Positions 1 to 14,020 of a stretch of 31,158 nt of DNA are shown here, one piece after another. The position numbers and the translations under genes were made by a program. Under the pieces are notes generated by a model, which made no database searches, was not told where the DNA came from, and worked only from the letters and a program-made list of their open reading frames with translations. Positions within the stretch are counted from its first letter, which is position 1. Every line of letters begins with the position of its first letter. Origin of the DNA: Pilatotrama ljubarskyi (taxonomy: Eukaryota > Basidiomycota > Agaricomycetes > Polyporales > Polyporaceae). The stretch is from the NCBI GenBank assembly GCA_022385805.1, contig MU277815.1:1-31158 (forward strand), given 5' to 3'.

Positions 1-110
1 TGGGGCCCCTGTATGGGCCTGGCGCGGTATCCCACGTGGTGGAGACCGTCGTGCGCGCCTCCCCATCGAAGCCCCTTCTCTCTCTCTCTCTCTCGGGGCG
101 CCCGGCGCGT
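1..110. other. Left flank of transposon, with TC microsatellite
   Basis: Host DNA outside the large transposon. It holds a short TC dinucleotide run (about 77-94) in a GC-rich context. No coding region is supported. It ends just before the TA dinucleotide that forms the left target-site duplication. Confidence 0.6.
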
Positions 111-112
111 TA

Positions 113-248
113 TTACCGTTTGCAGAATAGTTGTCACGTGATGTGTCGCGCTCATTCCGCGACCTCCTGTAACTTCAAAAAATCGTAGACAATGCAGAAC
201 TGCACCAAAATTCCTCATTCTTGTTGCATCTCACTCAGAAAAAATCTG
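113..248 (+). repeat. Left terminal inverted repeat (136 bp)
   Basis: Pairs with the reverse complement of 6645-6780 with no gap. The outer part starts TTACCGTTTGCAGAATAG and contains the palindrome TCACGTGA. Positions 31-65 of the repeat are divergent. Positions 66-136 match again (about 52 of 71 by hand count) and end in CAGAAAAAATCTG, identical in both copies. The two conserved blocks look like separate transposase-contact sites, which is an inference. Confidence 0.88.
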
Positions 249-622
249 GCTTCAATTCTAGAGGCCTGCAGCTGCATGTGCTGTAGTATTCAGTGAAATG
301 GAATTCCACATGGTCTGTTCACCGAGGTCCCGGACTGACAGAAATTCTACGATCATGTACCTGGTGGCCAAGAGTGTCTCCGGCGACGCATTGTGAGCAA
401 CACATTTTATGTAATGCAAAGAGTGCAGTGTCGTCAATTGAAATGCGGAGAACATGAGGATGGCACGAGCAGTAGTCCAGGCATGAGGCAGGCTGAGGCG
501 CCCGTAGTGCAAATGCACGGTACGCCTTGCTCCCGTTCATCCTTGCACCTACCTTCACCTTCGTCGGTCCTGCTGCATCTGAGTTGTATCTATACCAGTC
601 CGAATCCATCTCGTTTCCGGCC

Positions 623-2615
623 ATGGGCAAGAAATCCAGACAGGGATCTTCCCAGTCCGCGACAAGCAAGTCCATGGCTGGGCCTACAGTTCCGCCGGCT
701 GAATCCCGACGCGGTAGCTCATCGGAACCGGAGATCGCACTAGCTGAACAGGTTGCACAGAAACACAAGCGCCCCCGTGGCCGGCCGAGGCAAGAACAAG
801 CAGCTGCTACGAAGACTGTCGGCAACTCGATTGATCCCATCCCTACGGACACGTCCAAGCCTAGAACCCGGCGAACCGCAACTCGCTCACAGTCCCGGCC
901 ATCTCATCCTAACGTTCAGCCTGTACCTCCACCGCCCAATGTTCAGATGCAATCGGGTCTTGCCGACAGCTCGGATTTGCACTCAGCGATGGAACTCGAT
1001 CCATCAGATGCGAGTGTCGTCATCACCAGCTACTTCGGCGGCCAGACTCGGAGGCGTCTCTCATCAGCCGCGGATCGTGTGGTGGACCACGGGCTACGAT
1101 CGCCTGCAGAATTGCTGGGAGACCTCAGTCTGCACTCCGATCTAGAGGTCGAGGATGAGCCTGTGAAGCGTAAGTGCTCATTTTGATACATCACTGTGGC
1201 AGCAATGCTGAAGGCTGACATCATTTCTCTAGTGTTCCCCCTCGATTTTGAGGTCCCGGTGAGCAAAGGCACGGTCGAACGCGTAACGATCAACTCTACC
1301 ATTACATGGTCGGACTTCCGCCGATATATCGCCGAACTCATCGATGTCCCCGTTTCCCGACTCAACATGACCATGAGCTACAAGTTCTCGAGCGCGCCGA
1401 AGTCTGCCCAAAACCATGTCCTCCGCAGCGCACCCCACTTAGCACAGCTCTTCGAAGACGCATACAAGCTCATCCAGCAGGCGAACTCGAAGGCATCGCA
1501 ACCAAAGGGGAAAGGAAAGGCACCCGTGAAGAAGGACAGCGTCCCCATCCGGGTCATTCTGGCATGCGAGAAGTCGGTCTACAAGACTCGCGATCAGGGC
1601 AAGGCTGGCGGAAAGGACAAGGCTGGCGTCGTAAGTGGTCATTTCTACACTTGTGCTCTCTCACTGACAGTTGTTGTACTAGTCTCGGAAGCACATTCGC
1701 CGGCAGGCTGACGACATCCTCCTTGATGATGCTGAAGACGTAGAGGACACTGACGATGCTGCTGAGCCGCGTGCAAAGGCGCTTCGTCAGAGTATCGACT
1801 ACGTCAAGCGTCTCCAGGAGCTCCATGCGTGCTCGGCGCACCCCGGGGAGTATTGCCTGAAGAAGACCCAGGCTAGCGACAAGAACCTCCATCTAAAGCT
1901 GCTTAGCAAGACCATTACCTGCTGGGAAGACCACATGGTATGTGTGGGTGTGTGACACGTCAATCTCACTAACGGTTGCCCACAGAGCGACGGGAAGCAC
2001 AACTCCCTCGAGGATCCTCCACCCAGTCTCAGGCTTACCGATGCGCAGCCAGTCCCACGGGGCCGGAGCGGGCCTGGTCTCCAGCAGCAGCAATCTGCAG
2101 TTGTTCCCAGCCAGCCGCCGATCAACATCTTCATACTGCCTCCAATGGGTTATCCTCATGCACCACCTGGTATGTGATCTCTTCAGGATGGATGCCCTCC
2201 ATGCTGACCTGCCTTGTGGCTTCCAGCATCTGCAACCCATGGGATGCCAAGTCTCCCCCAGATTCAGGCAATGGTTGCATCCGGCGCATCTGCGACACAG
2301 CCAGGCACGTCCAATGACGACTTCGTTCCTCCGATTCATGCATTTCCGCTGGTTTCCGACTTCCTTGAAGAGTTCCAGGCAGACCATGGGGCACTGTTCA
2401 AGTTCCAGTTCACTGATTGCATCAAGCCCCTCGTCGACAATGGCTATGTGTCCACCTTCCAGTTGCGGGGCAAGTCTCACTCCCTTGAGGCCACCCGTGC
2501 CCTTGCCGAAGTCACGAAGATTCCGGTTGGTATTGTGGAGCTCATCCTGAAGGAGATCGAGCGGAAATCTGTCGAGATCATTCGGGTCGAGAAGCAGAAT
2601 GCCGGCCTTGCATGA
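623..2615 (+). CDS. AT-hook protein of unknown function, transposon cargo or accessory gene
   Basis: Five exons (623-1169, 1233-1630, 1683-1937, 1986-2169, 2227-2615) with consensus GT/AG borders join in frame to 590 residues ending TGA. The start is the first ATG of the open frame with MGKKSRQG. The basic Ser-rich N-terminus holds one AT-hook core (KRPRGRPRQ, about residues 50-58), known to bind the minor groove of AT-rich DNA. A middle region (about residues 180-280) looks globular. A Cys/His stretch follows (CSAHPGEYCLKK with a later WEDHM). The C-terminus is helical and may form a coiled coil (FLEEFQADHG ... KEIERKSVEIIRVEKQ). I do not recognise a named family. It lies inside the transposon on the same strand as the transposase, so a DNA-binding accessory role is possible but is only inference. 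The frame and splice sites look intact. Confidence 0.78.
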
Positions 2616-2900
2616 TGCTAGGTGCTAGCTAGTAGTTGCTGCATGTCACTCATTTTCAATTGTATTGTCTCGTATGTCATCACCTCTCGCCGCTGCTCGT
2701 GAGCCTCTCAAATTGACTTCAAGAGCCTGGACAACACTTGTGTCCTTCAGTTCATGCTACACAGGATACATTGATACATCAGAGCAGAATCAGAATGGGA
2801 GTACTAAAGGATATGCGACTGAGGTACAAGTGACGCTTTCGACAGCGCGTCATGACAACCAGGCATGCGAGGAAGGACACCTACAGGGCATGCACGCTGC

Positions 2901-5003
2901 TTAGTCGACCTCCTCGATGCTCGGGCCCTCCTCGCCACCAGGAGCGACACCGCTAGGGAAGCCGCCGGGCGCACCACCTGGGAAGCCGCCGGGTGCACCG
3001 CCCGCAGAAGCATAGAGCTTCCCCATGATCAGGTTCACGACGCTCTCGAGCTCCTTCTGGTGCTCCTTGTGCATCCTTCGACAGCTTGGATGACGTGTCG
3101 AGCGATGAGATGGTCTCGTTGACCGAGTCCTCGAGCGTCTTGTCGGCGGCCCAACGTGCTGGCGAGCTTCTCATTGGTCAAGCTGTTGCAGAGGTTGCAT
3201 GCGTACGACACGAGAGAGTTGCGCGCAGTGATGCGGGCAGCCGCTGCCTTGTCTTCTGCTGTGAGAAAATCAAGTCAGCACGGTGTTTGTAGCGTAGCAG
3301 GACAAATGAAATACTTACCCTTGTATCTCTCGGCCTCAGAGTCCATGCGCTCGATCTCCTCCTTCGATAGACGTCCCCTGTCGTCGGTGATGGTGATGCA
3401 GTTCGACTTGCCGGTCGTCTTGTCGGAGGCGGAGACGTTGAGGATACCGTTCGCGTCAATATCGAAGGTGACCTCGACTTGAGGAACACCGTGAGGCGCA
3501 GGAGGAATGCCGGTGAGCTCGAACTTGCTGAGGAGGTTGTTGTCCTTCGTCCGCGCACGCTCACCCTCGTAGACCTGGATGAGGACACCGGGCAATTTGT
3601 CGGAGTACATCGAGAAGATCTCGGACTTCTTCGTCGGACGGTCGTGTTGCGCTTGATGAGTGGTGTCATGACACCACCAGCGTTCTCGATACCGAGCGGA
3701 AGAGGAGCAACATCGAGGAGGAGATCCTGGGTCTTCTCGGACGTGCTGCCCATGAGGATGGCGGCCTGCACAGCGGCACCATATGCGATGGCCACGTCGG
3801 GGCTGATCGACTTGTCGGGCTCCTTGCCATTGAAAAAGTCGGAGACGAGCTTGACAATACACGGGATACGGGTCGAACCACCGAGAAGGAGGGACGAGCT
3901 TGATGATACGCAGGATACGGGTCGACGAGGGGAGACGAGCTTGACAATACGCGGGATACGAGTCGAACCGCCGACGAGGACGATCTCGTGGACTTGGCTC
4001 TTGTCGATCTTCGAGTCGCGGAGGGCTTTCTCGACGGGCTCGAGCGTGCTGCGGAAAAGGCCCTGGCAGAGCTCCTCGAAGCGCGCACGAGTGAGGGAGG
4101 TGGAGAAGTCAATGCCCTCGAAGAGGGAGTCGATCTCAATGGTGGTCTGGGCAGCGGACGAGAGCGCTCGCACACGGTCTGGAGACGACGGAGGGCACGA
4201 GGGTTGGACGAGAGATTTATAGATGAAGAGTCAGCGCCGTATTCGAACTACCACTCGCGATCACGGACTACTTACCCTTCTTGTGCTGCCTCTTGAACTC
4301 CTGGACAAAGTGGTCGATGAGGCGATTATCGAAGTCCTCACCACCAAGGTGAGTGTCACCCGCGATAGCCTTGACCTCGAAGATACCCTCCTCATGGTCA
4401 GGAGCGAGACATCGAAGGTACCTCCTCCAAGGTCGAAGATCAGGACGTTGCACTCGCCCTGTGTCTTCTTGTCGAGACCGTAAGCGATGGTGGCCGCAGT
4501 AGGCTCGTTGATGGTACGGAGGACGTTGAGGCGGGCGATGGTACCAGCATCCTTGGTCGCCTGATATTGCGAGTCATTGAAGTACGCGGGGACGGTAATG
4601 ACGGCGGAGGTGACGGTGCCACCGAGGTAGGACTCGGCGATCTCCTTCATCTTCGTGAGGACCATGGAGGAGATCTCCTCAGGGGACTGGGAGGGCGTGT
4701 TAGGAAGATATTCGAACGTGCTGTGAAGAGCAGCTACTTACAAATTCCTTCGTCTCACCGCGGTACTGGACATGGATGTAAGGCTTGCCACCCTTGTCGA
4801 AGACGGTGAAGGGAAAGTGCTTGATATCGGCCTGACCCTCGGGGTCGGAGAACTTGCGACCGATGAGACGCTTCGCGTCGAAGATGGTTTTGTGGGGGTT
4901 CATCGTGGCCTGGTTGTTGGCGGTGCCTTGGAGCAAGTGCCCCTGGAAGAGCGAGCAGCTGTTGGTCTGCGCAGCAGAGGAGAGGGCGCGCTCCAGAAGA
5001 TAC
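2901..5003 (-). pseudogene. HSP70: HSP70 (Ssa-type cytosolic chaperone) pseudogene
   Basis: Highly conserved Hsp70 segments are readable on the minus strand: [88 protein letters not shown], and a C-terminal GGAPGGFP tail ending EEVD, the cytosolic TPR-binding signature. The copy is broken. The N-terminus with the first ATP-binding loop is absent and replaced by a duplicate of an internal RALSSAAQT segment. Frame breaks lie near 4394, 4165, 3637, 3150 and 3073. The intron acceptor near 4212 has lost its AG. A tandem repeat expands the [13 protein letters not shown] region. Introns are retained (near 3260-3315 and 4687-4740, with intact borders), so it came from genomic DNA, not from an mRNA. 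It lies antisense between the two intact genes of the transposon, presumably captured and decaying. Confidence 0.88.
3841..3980 (-). repeat. Three-copy tandem repeat inside the HSP70 pseudogene
   Basis: A unit reading GACGAGCTTGA-AATAC-CGGGATACG-GTCGA on the plus strand occurs at about 3841-3890, 3892-3930 (shorter and diverged) and 3931-3980. In a normal Hsp70 this region encodes the single [13 protein letters not shown] motif of the ATPase domain. The repeat adds about 30 residues there in frame, which no functional Hsp70 is expected to carry. Confidence 0.8.
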
Positions 5004-5150
5004 CCGAACCGTGAGTTTGTAGAGAGAGGGGGAGGACGATGAGGACGAGCAGAACGACGCCTCTGAGTCAGCTCGGGCATTCCTGAGCGGTCTGCTGTGG
5101 CGCGGACATGGAGACGCGCGCGATTCGCTGCCTGCCTCTCGTCCTCCACC

Positions 5151-6390
5151 ATGGTCCGCCGTGGCAAGCCCATTTCTGACGACTTACGATGGGCAATCAT
5201 TCGCATGTCCGAAGGAGAAGGCCTCGATCTCGATACTATCTCAAGGTACACAAATGTCAGCACCCGACAAATTCTCCGTATCCTGGCCGTCTGGAGGAGC
5301 ACCGGCACCATTCGGCGAGAGCTCGATGCACCCGTTGAACGGCGGGGTCGCAAGCGCCACCTCTCAATGGATGACGTCTTGGTAAGCTAGACGATATCCG
5401 TCTTGGTGTGAAGCTAACTGTACATGTATGCGTAGTTCCTGCAATATGCGGTCAACGACTCAGAGGGAAAGGATCGATTTCTCGATGAACTGCGGCTCAT
5501 GCTCGAGGAGGCAACGGGCAAACGTTGCTCACTGAGCACTGTCTGGAGGGCGTTGCAGCGCAGTGGTTACACAATGAAGAGGGTAAGTGTACGCGGCCTT
5601 TGTGCATGACTGCTGATCCCGATAAACCCTCCAGCTGACACGCGAAGCAATTGAACGCAACGCAGACTGGCGTGCTTCGTTCATGTACAAGATGTCAAAG
5701 AACTACTCATCTGAACAGCTTGTCTTCGTCGACGAAAGTGCCTGTGACCGGCGTACATCGTACCGAGGCAAAGCATGGGCGATCCGAGGGCAACGCGCCA
5801 CCAGGAAGTCATTCTTTGTCCGCGGTAAACGGTACGTCGCGAGGCATATACTTTGCAATATCCCTCCCCGCTGACCGTGATGTTCCTAGGTTCTCTATGC
5901 TCCCGGCGCTGTCGCTTGACGGCATTCTCCACCTGAAGGTCGTCGAAGGCTCGTTCACCACCGCCCTCTTCGCTGACTTCATTGCGGGCCTGCTCGAACA
6001 TATGAACCCGTTTCCCCTCCCCAACTCGGTCATCGTTATGGACAACTGTAGGATCCACAAGGCAGACTTGATCATCGACATGATTGAGGAGAAGTACGTC
6101 ATCCAGCATGTACTTTGATGTTCTCGTTGACATTGTCCCTCAGAGGCATGCGCGTTGAATTCCTTCCGCCGTACTCTCCTAACTACAACCCTATCGAGCT
6201 TGCCTTCAATACTATCAAGGCGGAGATCCGCCGGAACGGCGAGGAGCTTCGCCACGCTCTCCGTGGTGATTTAGGTTCGCATGGCAAGGTGATTACATTC
6301 CTGTGGGATGTGGTCTACTCCATCACCCCGGAGCATGCTGCAGCGTTCTTCCATAAGTGCAGGTACCAGGTTCCAGGCCTGTATGACTGA
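5151..6390 (+). CDS. DD34E transposase, Tc1/mariner/IS630 superfamily (DDE_3 type)
   Basis: Five exons (5151-5381, 5436-5582, 5635-5831, 5890-6093, 6144-6390) with good GT/AG borders join to 341 residues without a stop. The N-terminus is a helix-turn-helix DNA-binding region ([20 protein letters not shown]), followed by a second small helical segment ([21 protein letters not shown]). The catalytic core shows VFVDESACD (first Asp), [11 protein letters not shown] (second Asp) and [14 protein letters not shown] (Glu), with 34 residues between the second Asp and the Glu. This is the DDE cut-and-paste endonuclease that recognises the terminal repeats and inserts at TA. The right terminal repeat starts 255 bp after its stop. 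No lesion is visible, so the enzyme may be functional; four introns in a transposase are common in basidiomycetes. Confidence 0.9.
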
Positions 6391-6644
6391 TCTGCTGGCT
6401 ATTGTTCATATGTCATAGTAGTGTTCCCGTGCACTTCATCTCACACAGCATTGTCATGTATATCTGTGTCTGAAATATATGGGATTATATGTTTTGTTGA
6501 CTGGACTTCCGTATGTGTGTTCTGCATGAGTACTCTGCGATATACAATTTTTGTTTGCTAGATCAGGGTGTAGAATGGGTCAGCACAGAAGGTTCACCTG
6601 TATAGACTCATTGCGGACATTGGGCTGGACTAGCAGCTGATGAA
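6391..6644. other. Transposase 3' region, inside the element
   Basis: AT-richer DNA between the transposase stop and the right terminal repeat, probably 3' UTR and polyadenylation region. No gene is supported. Confidence 0.5.
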
Positions 6645-6780
6645 CAGATTTTTTCTGCGTACTGTGCAGAAGGAATCACGATTTTTGGGTGGGTCCTGCA
6701 TGAGCTACGATTTTTCGACGATTGGAGGGTAGGGGAGACAGACATAACAGATCACGTGACAACTATTTTGCAAACAGTAA
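6645..6780 (-). repeat. Right terminal inverted repeat (136 bp)
   Basis: Reverse-complement partner of 113-248. The element ends in GCAAACAGTAA followed by TA at 6781-6782. It carries the same TCACGTGA palindrome and the same CAGATTTTTTCTG block at its inner border. Confidence 0.88.
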
Positions 6781-6782
6781 TA

Positions 6783-8037
6783 AGGCGACATGGACGGACT
6801 TGGCAGGAGTGCCGCAACGAGAATGAGCATGCCTCTTGCGAAATAAACTCGTATGCATGATGCTGAGCGTTGACGGCTGCATGCCTTCGACATGTACGGC
6901 CCCAGACCTCTCAGGCTTATGCCACTCATGAACGTGAAACAGTCCGACACGGTCGTGATAGAGGACATGCCGCGGGTGACTGTGTACAATCGCAGGTACT
7001 ATATGTGACATGTGCAGCCTGTCGAGGTTTTGCTGCTGAATAGTTGAGAAGTCTGAGTGTACGAAGTTGAAGCGTAGTGTGGCCTGCAACACAATGAGCG
7101 GTTGGCAGCACAGCTAGACGGCATTCTTACAACAGATCCTACGGACCGTGGGGAGTTCAAACTGCTGCACTGGCAGGTGCGAGGCGGACATGCCACTCGA
7201 GCAAGGCACGGAAGCGTGACAGCTTCAGAGCGAACTGACACTATGCTGCTGCGGGGCCGCGTGCAATCGGGCATGCAATGCGGGTCTTGTGGCACTGGGC
7301 CGCTCTTACTTCCGGAACATCCAGTATGTTCAGACACCACGTGCGGAGAGCGACCCGGAGTCCACACGCTTCGTGTAAGCACGCTGGCATGATTGGATGC
7401 CTTGGATAGCGTAGATGCATAGCCACCTGCAACCGAAGCTGCCGTTTCTCGTTTCAAGAGGTTCCTTGCTATGGACTGCTGCCCCTGAAGTGTGAGGCGT
7501 TGAAGCAGCGATACATCACGAGAGGATAAATCATGTGGATATGGCGCCGATGGGCCGTTGCACAGGATCACTCACGCTCGAAGTGGGTGTGCGGTGTGGA
7601 AGTTGATCTAAGTTCAACATGCGGTAAGATCCACTATATATCCTCGAGACTTGAGGAGCTATTCGCGCCGGAGAAGGTTGTTCAAGCACCAGAACGCCGG
7701 ACAGGCCGAACATGAGGCGAGGGCCAAGGTAGGAAACCTCCTGCAATCATGACACTGAATTCGAAGGCGACTGCCGGAGCGGTATACGTTTCAGGCCACG
7801 TCGAGCCGTTGCGAGAAGGACGGTTATCGAGCCGATGCGCGCCTCATCATAGCATCGCATCGACTCCCGCGGATACACCCAACATGGAGAAGAAGAGAGA
7901 GGCCCGGAGAGGGACTTGACAACGCAGACCTGCCATCAGGTGCGGATGCCCTATACGCTAGTTTAGGAACAGCACGGGGGAGAGCGTCCAGCACGACCTA
8001 AGATGGGATTAATGATCACGACGTATTGCTCTGCCTC
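6783..8037. other. Intergenic region, no gene recognised
   Basis: About 1.25 kb of host DNA between the transposon and the MFS gene. Several open frames exist here, the longest being a 190-codon minus-strand frame at 6999-7571. None shows a recognisable motif, a plausible exon structure or family resemblance. The 3' UTR of the MFS gene must lie at the right edge. Confidence 0.5.
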
Positions 8038-10682
8038 CTAAGTGCGAGGTACTTCGACGATGTCTTTGTCGGCTATGACTACTTCAACTGGAAGTACTTG
8101 CGAGCAAGTGAACGTGTGGCCAAATAGTGCAACACCTCATAATAACGTACCTGTCGACCTCTTGTCCTCGTCGTCGTCCGTCTTGTGCATCCTCGCGATC
8201 ATCTCCCGAGCCTCTCGAGCGTGTCGGGATCTCGCACGCAAGGCTGGGCCAAAGCGTACAAAGATGAACGGGATGGGAATCATTCCAAGCGAGATGAATG
8301 CGAATACCGTCACTGGAACAGCCCGCGAAGTCGAAGAAATGAGTGGCTTCCGCGCAATAGCATAGCGAGGAACCGCATACCTCCCCATTTTGTACCGAGA
8401 GCATCAATCACTGAGTGCGCGATGATAGGAAATATGGACGCAACGACAGAGCGAAAGAACGTGTTGGCGGCCGCGGCACTGGATGCGTAGAGACTGTAAG
8501 TTCGTGACGTGCTGTAATGACGTTAGCCATCAGGTAGTGGAAAGTCCGAAAGTCAACCATACTATGCCGTGAAGGAGAAGAAGATTGCTGTATTGGCATA
8601 TCCGAAGGGAATTCCCGCGAGCGCGGGTGCCATCCAGTGTGTCTCTGGTCCACTCGTCCTAGCGGTAAACAATGAAGCGATGCACCATCTACACATCCGG
8701 CGAATATGAGAGCCTACCAGGCGAACCAAAAGAGAGACACCGGGAGACATAGGCTGGAGTGGGAAGGTCACATGATGAGCATTCCATCCGGAGGCGCAGA
8801 AGGGCGTAGCATTGAGCTCGAATACCTACCACGCAATGATGACGACCTTCAGGTGGGTCTCTTCCATGGGCAGAATCTCCGCCTTTGGTTCAACTAACGG
8901 CACGCGCACGCGCTCTGAGAGCCGAACGAGATATCCGAAGCTTGCCACTGAGACGACCATCCCCAACGAGATGGAAAGAAAGAGGAGACCACAGAACTGA
9001 AACGGGATACCATGCTGGGAGACAGTTATCGCGGGATCCTTCAAAGCCTGTGGAGGACTCACCTGTTGAATGAAGACAACCGGGTATGCCTCGAAGAAGA
9101 AACTGAAACATCGTGAACTGAGGCTGCAAGACGGAGCGCGGAGGAAGTCGACGCGAGCTCACTAGAGAATGCCGTATGTCACAGTGATCCAGATAGCTGC
9201 GCCTTGCACGATGGGTTCGTATATGATCATGGCTATCTCACCGTTATAGCTGACCTCACAAGCAAAGAGACAGATATACGTACTGAATGGCCGAACGACA
9301 TGTCCCTTCAGGACCTGGGCTATGCTCTTGTGATGCAGCTCGTGCGCCGCCCATGTATTTCTCCCTGCCTGTCGTAGTCGTTTCGCGCGTTTCTCAAGGA
9401 TCGTCGGACTGTATGTTTCCTGAAAAAGGAACACAAGCGGCCAGACCCCAATGGCGAAGAAGAGCTGCACTCTGAGAACCCATAAACTAGGGGTGCTCAA
9501 GAATTTAGGTCCTTTCTTCAAGATGAAGCCGATGGACGCACCCGTCATTGGTGTGGGCGGCTATGAAGAAGCCGAAGAGAGTCGCAAAGCATGGCCCCGA
9601 CAGGGCGCAGAAGGCGCTGCATCACATGGTGATGAATGGACGGCCAAATGCTCTAACGAACGAGGCGCGTACAACATAGTAGTTGCTATATGTACGGCTA
9701 GAGGTGAACATTGACGGCCAAGAAAAAAGCAGGCAGTTCGCTTACCGAGACCCATGGCGTGCATGTCGTCGGCATAAAGGCTTACGAGCACCGCGTCAGA
9801 TTGACAAGAGACGACATATGAACGGGACGCAGCGTACTCTGCCATAACACCGGGCCCGCTTCAATAATCGTCAGCGAGAAGAGTGAGCGCATTGGCATTG
9901 GACAGCACTCAACGCACGTATTTAGAGCGCATGCGGCAGCGCATCCTGTGAAGAAACGGACTGGGAGAGATCAGAGAGCAGTGGACGAAATATAACCGCG
10001 CATTTACATAGGAGGATGACAACGATGTTCTCGATGAATGCAGAACACGCTGAGGTCGCTGAAGCGAGAGACATCTGAGCAGACAGCTGCGCGCTATAGG
10101 ACTTGACGCACCAACAAGCAAAACCCAGGAGATATGATACGGCAGCTTCCGTCCTGATAGTTCGCTGAAAGGCCCTGCGATCGCAGTCGGTCAGCTCCAA
10201 AGCCGATCAACCACTACCGGTGGAACGCACCCCCTGAGAACAGATGCCGGACAGCGTCGGACGTCGTGACCACCCCTCTTAGTATGAACAACGGACGGCA
10301 GCGAGCGAATCCACCCACAGATAAGCGGCGCAATGCCAAAACCCAGGACATACATCGTCAGTCCCGTGCTTGAAACGGTCGCGTTGACGCTAAATTTCTC
10401 CCGGATCTGCTCTTCCCCAGGTGCCTGCGAAAGAGCTCAATATACCGCCGGGCCGCCCGCAGATTATGACAGCGATGAGATGGATGGACGTACATATACA
10501 GCAGAGCCAAACACCGCGCAGAACGCGTACACAGAGGTCAAGGCCACCGTGCATCTCTTCTTCCGCGATGACCACTGGAGCGGGTCTTCCGGGTCATTCG
10601 GCTCGAAAACGACGATCTCGACTTCACCGGGCACTTCCTGCGGTCCCTTGTGCTCGGTTCTGGGGAGAGGCAAAGTCGACAT
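8038..10682 (-). CDS. MFS transporter, drug:H+ antiporter (DHA1)-like; one doubtful junction
   Basis: A minus-strand gene with about nine short introns. It starts at MSTLPLPRTEHKGP. A hydrophilic N-terminus carries the family-typical EPNDPEDPLQWSSRKK before the first membrane helix. Later segments fit a 12-helix MFS permease: TGLTMYVLGFGIAPLI, then PFSELSGRK (motif A-like), ILLFRFFTGCAAACALNT, LSGPCFATLFGFFIAAHTN, VFLFQETYSPTILEKRAKRLR (PETY-type central loop), EPIVQGAAIWITVTYGIL, SGPETHWMAPALAGIPFGY and FISLGMIPIPFIFVRFGP. It probably exports small molecules by proton antiport at the plasma membrane. I placed the stop at 8038 by splicing at 8152; without that splice the frame ends at 8137. 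Around 9620-9760 the exons do not join cleanly: the best frame meets a TGA at 9622-9624, so the gene may be a recent pseudogene. Confidence 0.7.

Positions 10683-14020
<3,338 letters not shown>

Larger units (their letters stand above)
111..6782. mobile_element. Large Tc1/mariner-superfamily DNA transposon with cargo genes (6668 bp plus TA target duplication)
   Basis: The element runs from 113 to 6780 and is bounded by TA at 111-112 and 6781-6782. Its ends are a 136-bp inverted repeat that aligns without gaps; the outer 30 bases match at 28 positions and an inner block ends in a perfect 13-base match. TA target duplications together with a DD34E transposase inside (5151-6390) are the known signature of the IS630/Tc1/mariner superfamily. 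Seen directly: repeats, TA flanks and three gene-like units inside, namely an AT-hook gene (+), an HSP70 remnant (-) and the transposase (+). Tc1-like elements are usually 1-3 kb, so this one is unusually large. Inference: a cargo-bearing and possibly still mobile element. Confidence 0.87.

Noticed and set aside
319..858. 179-codon minus-strand open frame opposite the AT-hook gene start
   Set aside because: Overlaps the well-spliced AT-hook gene in antisense and shows no conserved motif.
5000..5150. A closer left end of the transposon just upstream of the transposase
   Set aside because: Neither the TTACNGTTTGC end nor the AAAAATCGTAG or CAGAAAAAATCTG blocks occur here, so the only left end I can support is at 113.
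6999..7571. 190-codon minus-strand open frame beside the transposon
   Set aside because: No recognisable motif and Ser/Cys/Arg-rich composition typical of chance frames in GC-rich DNA; overlapping frames of similar quality exist on both strands.
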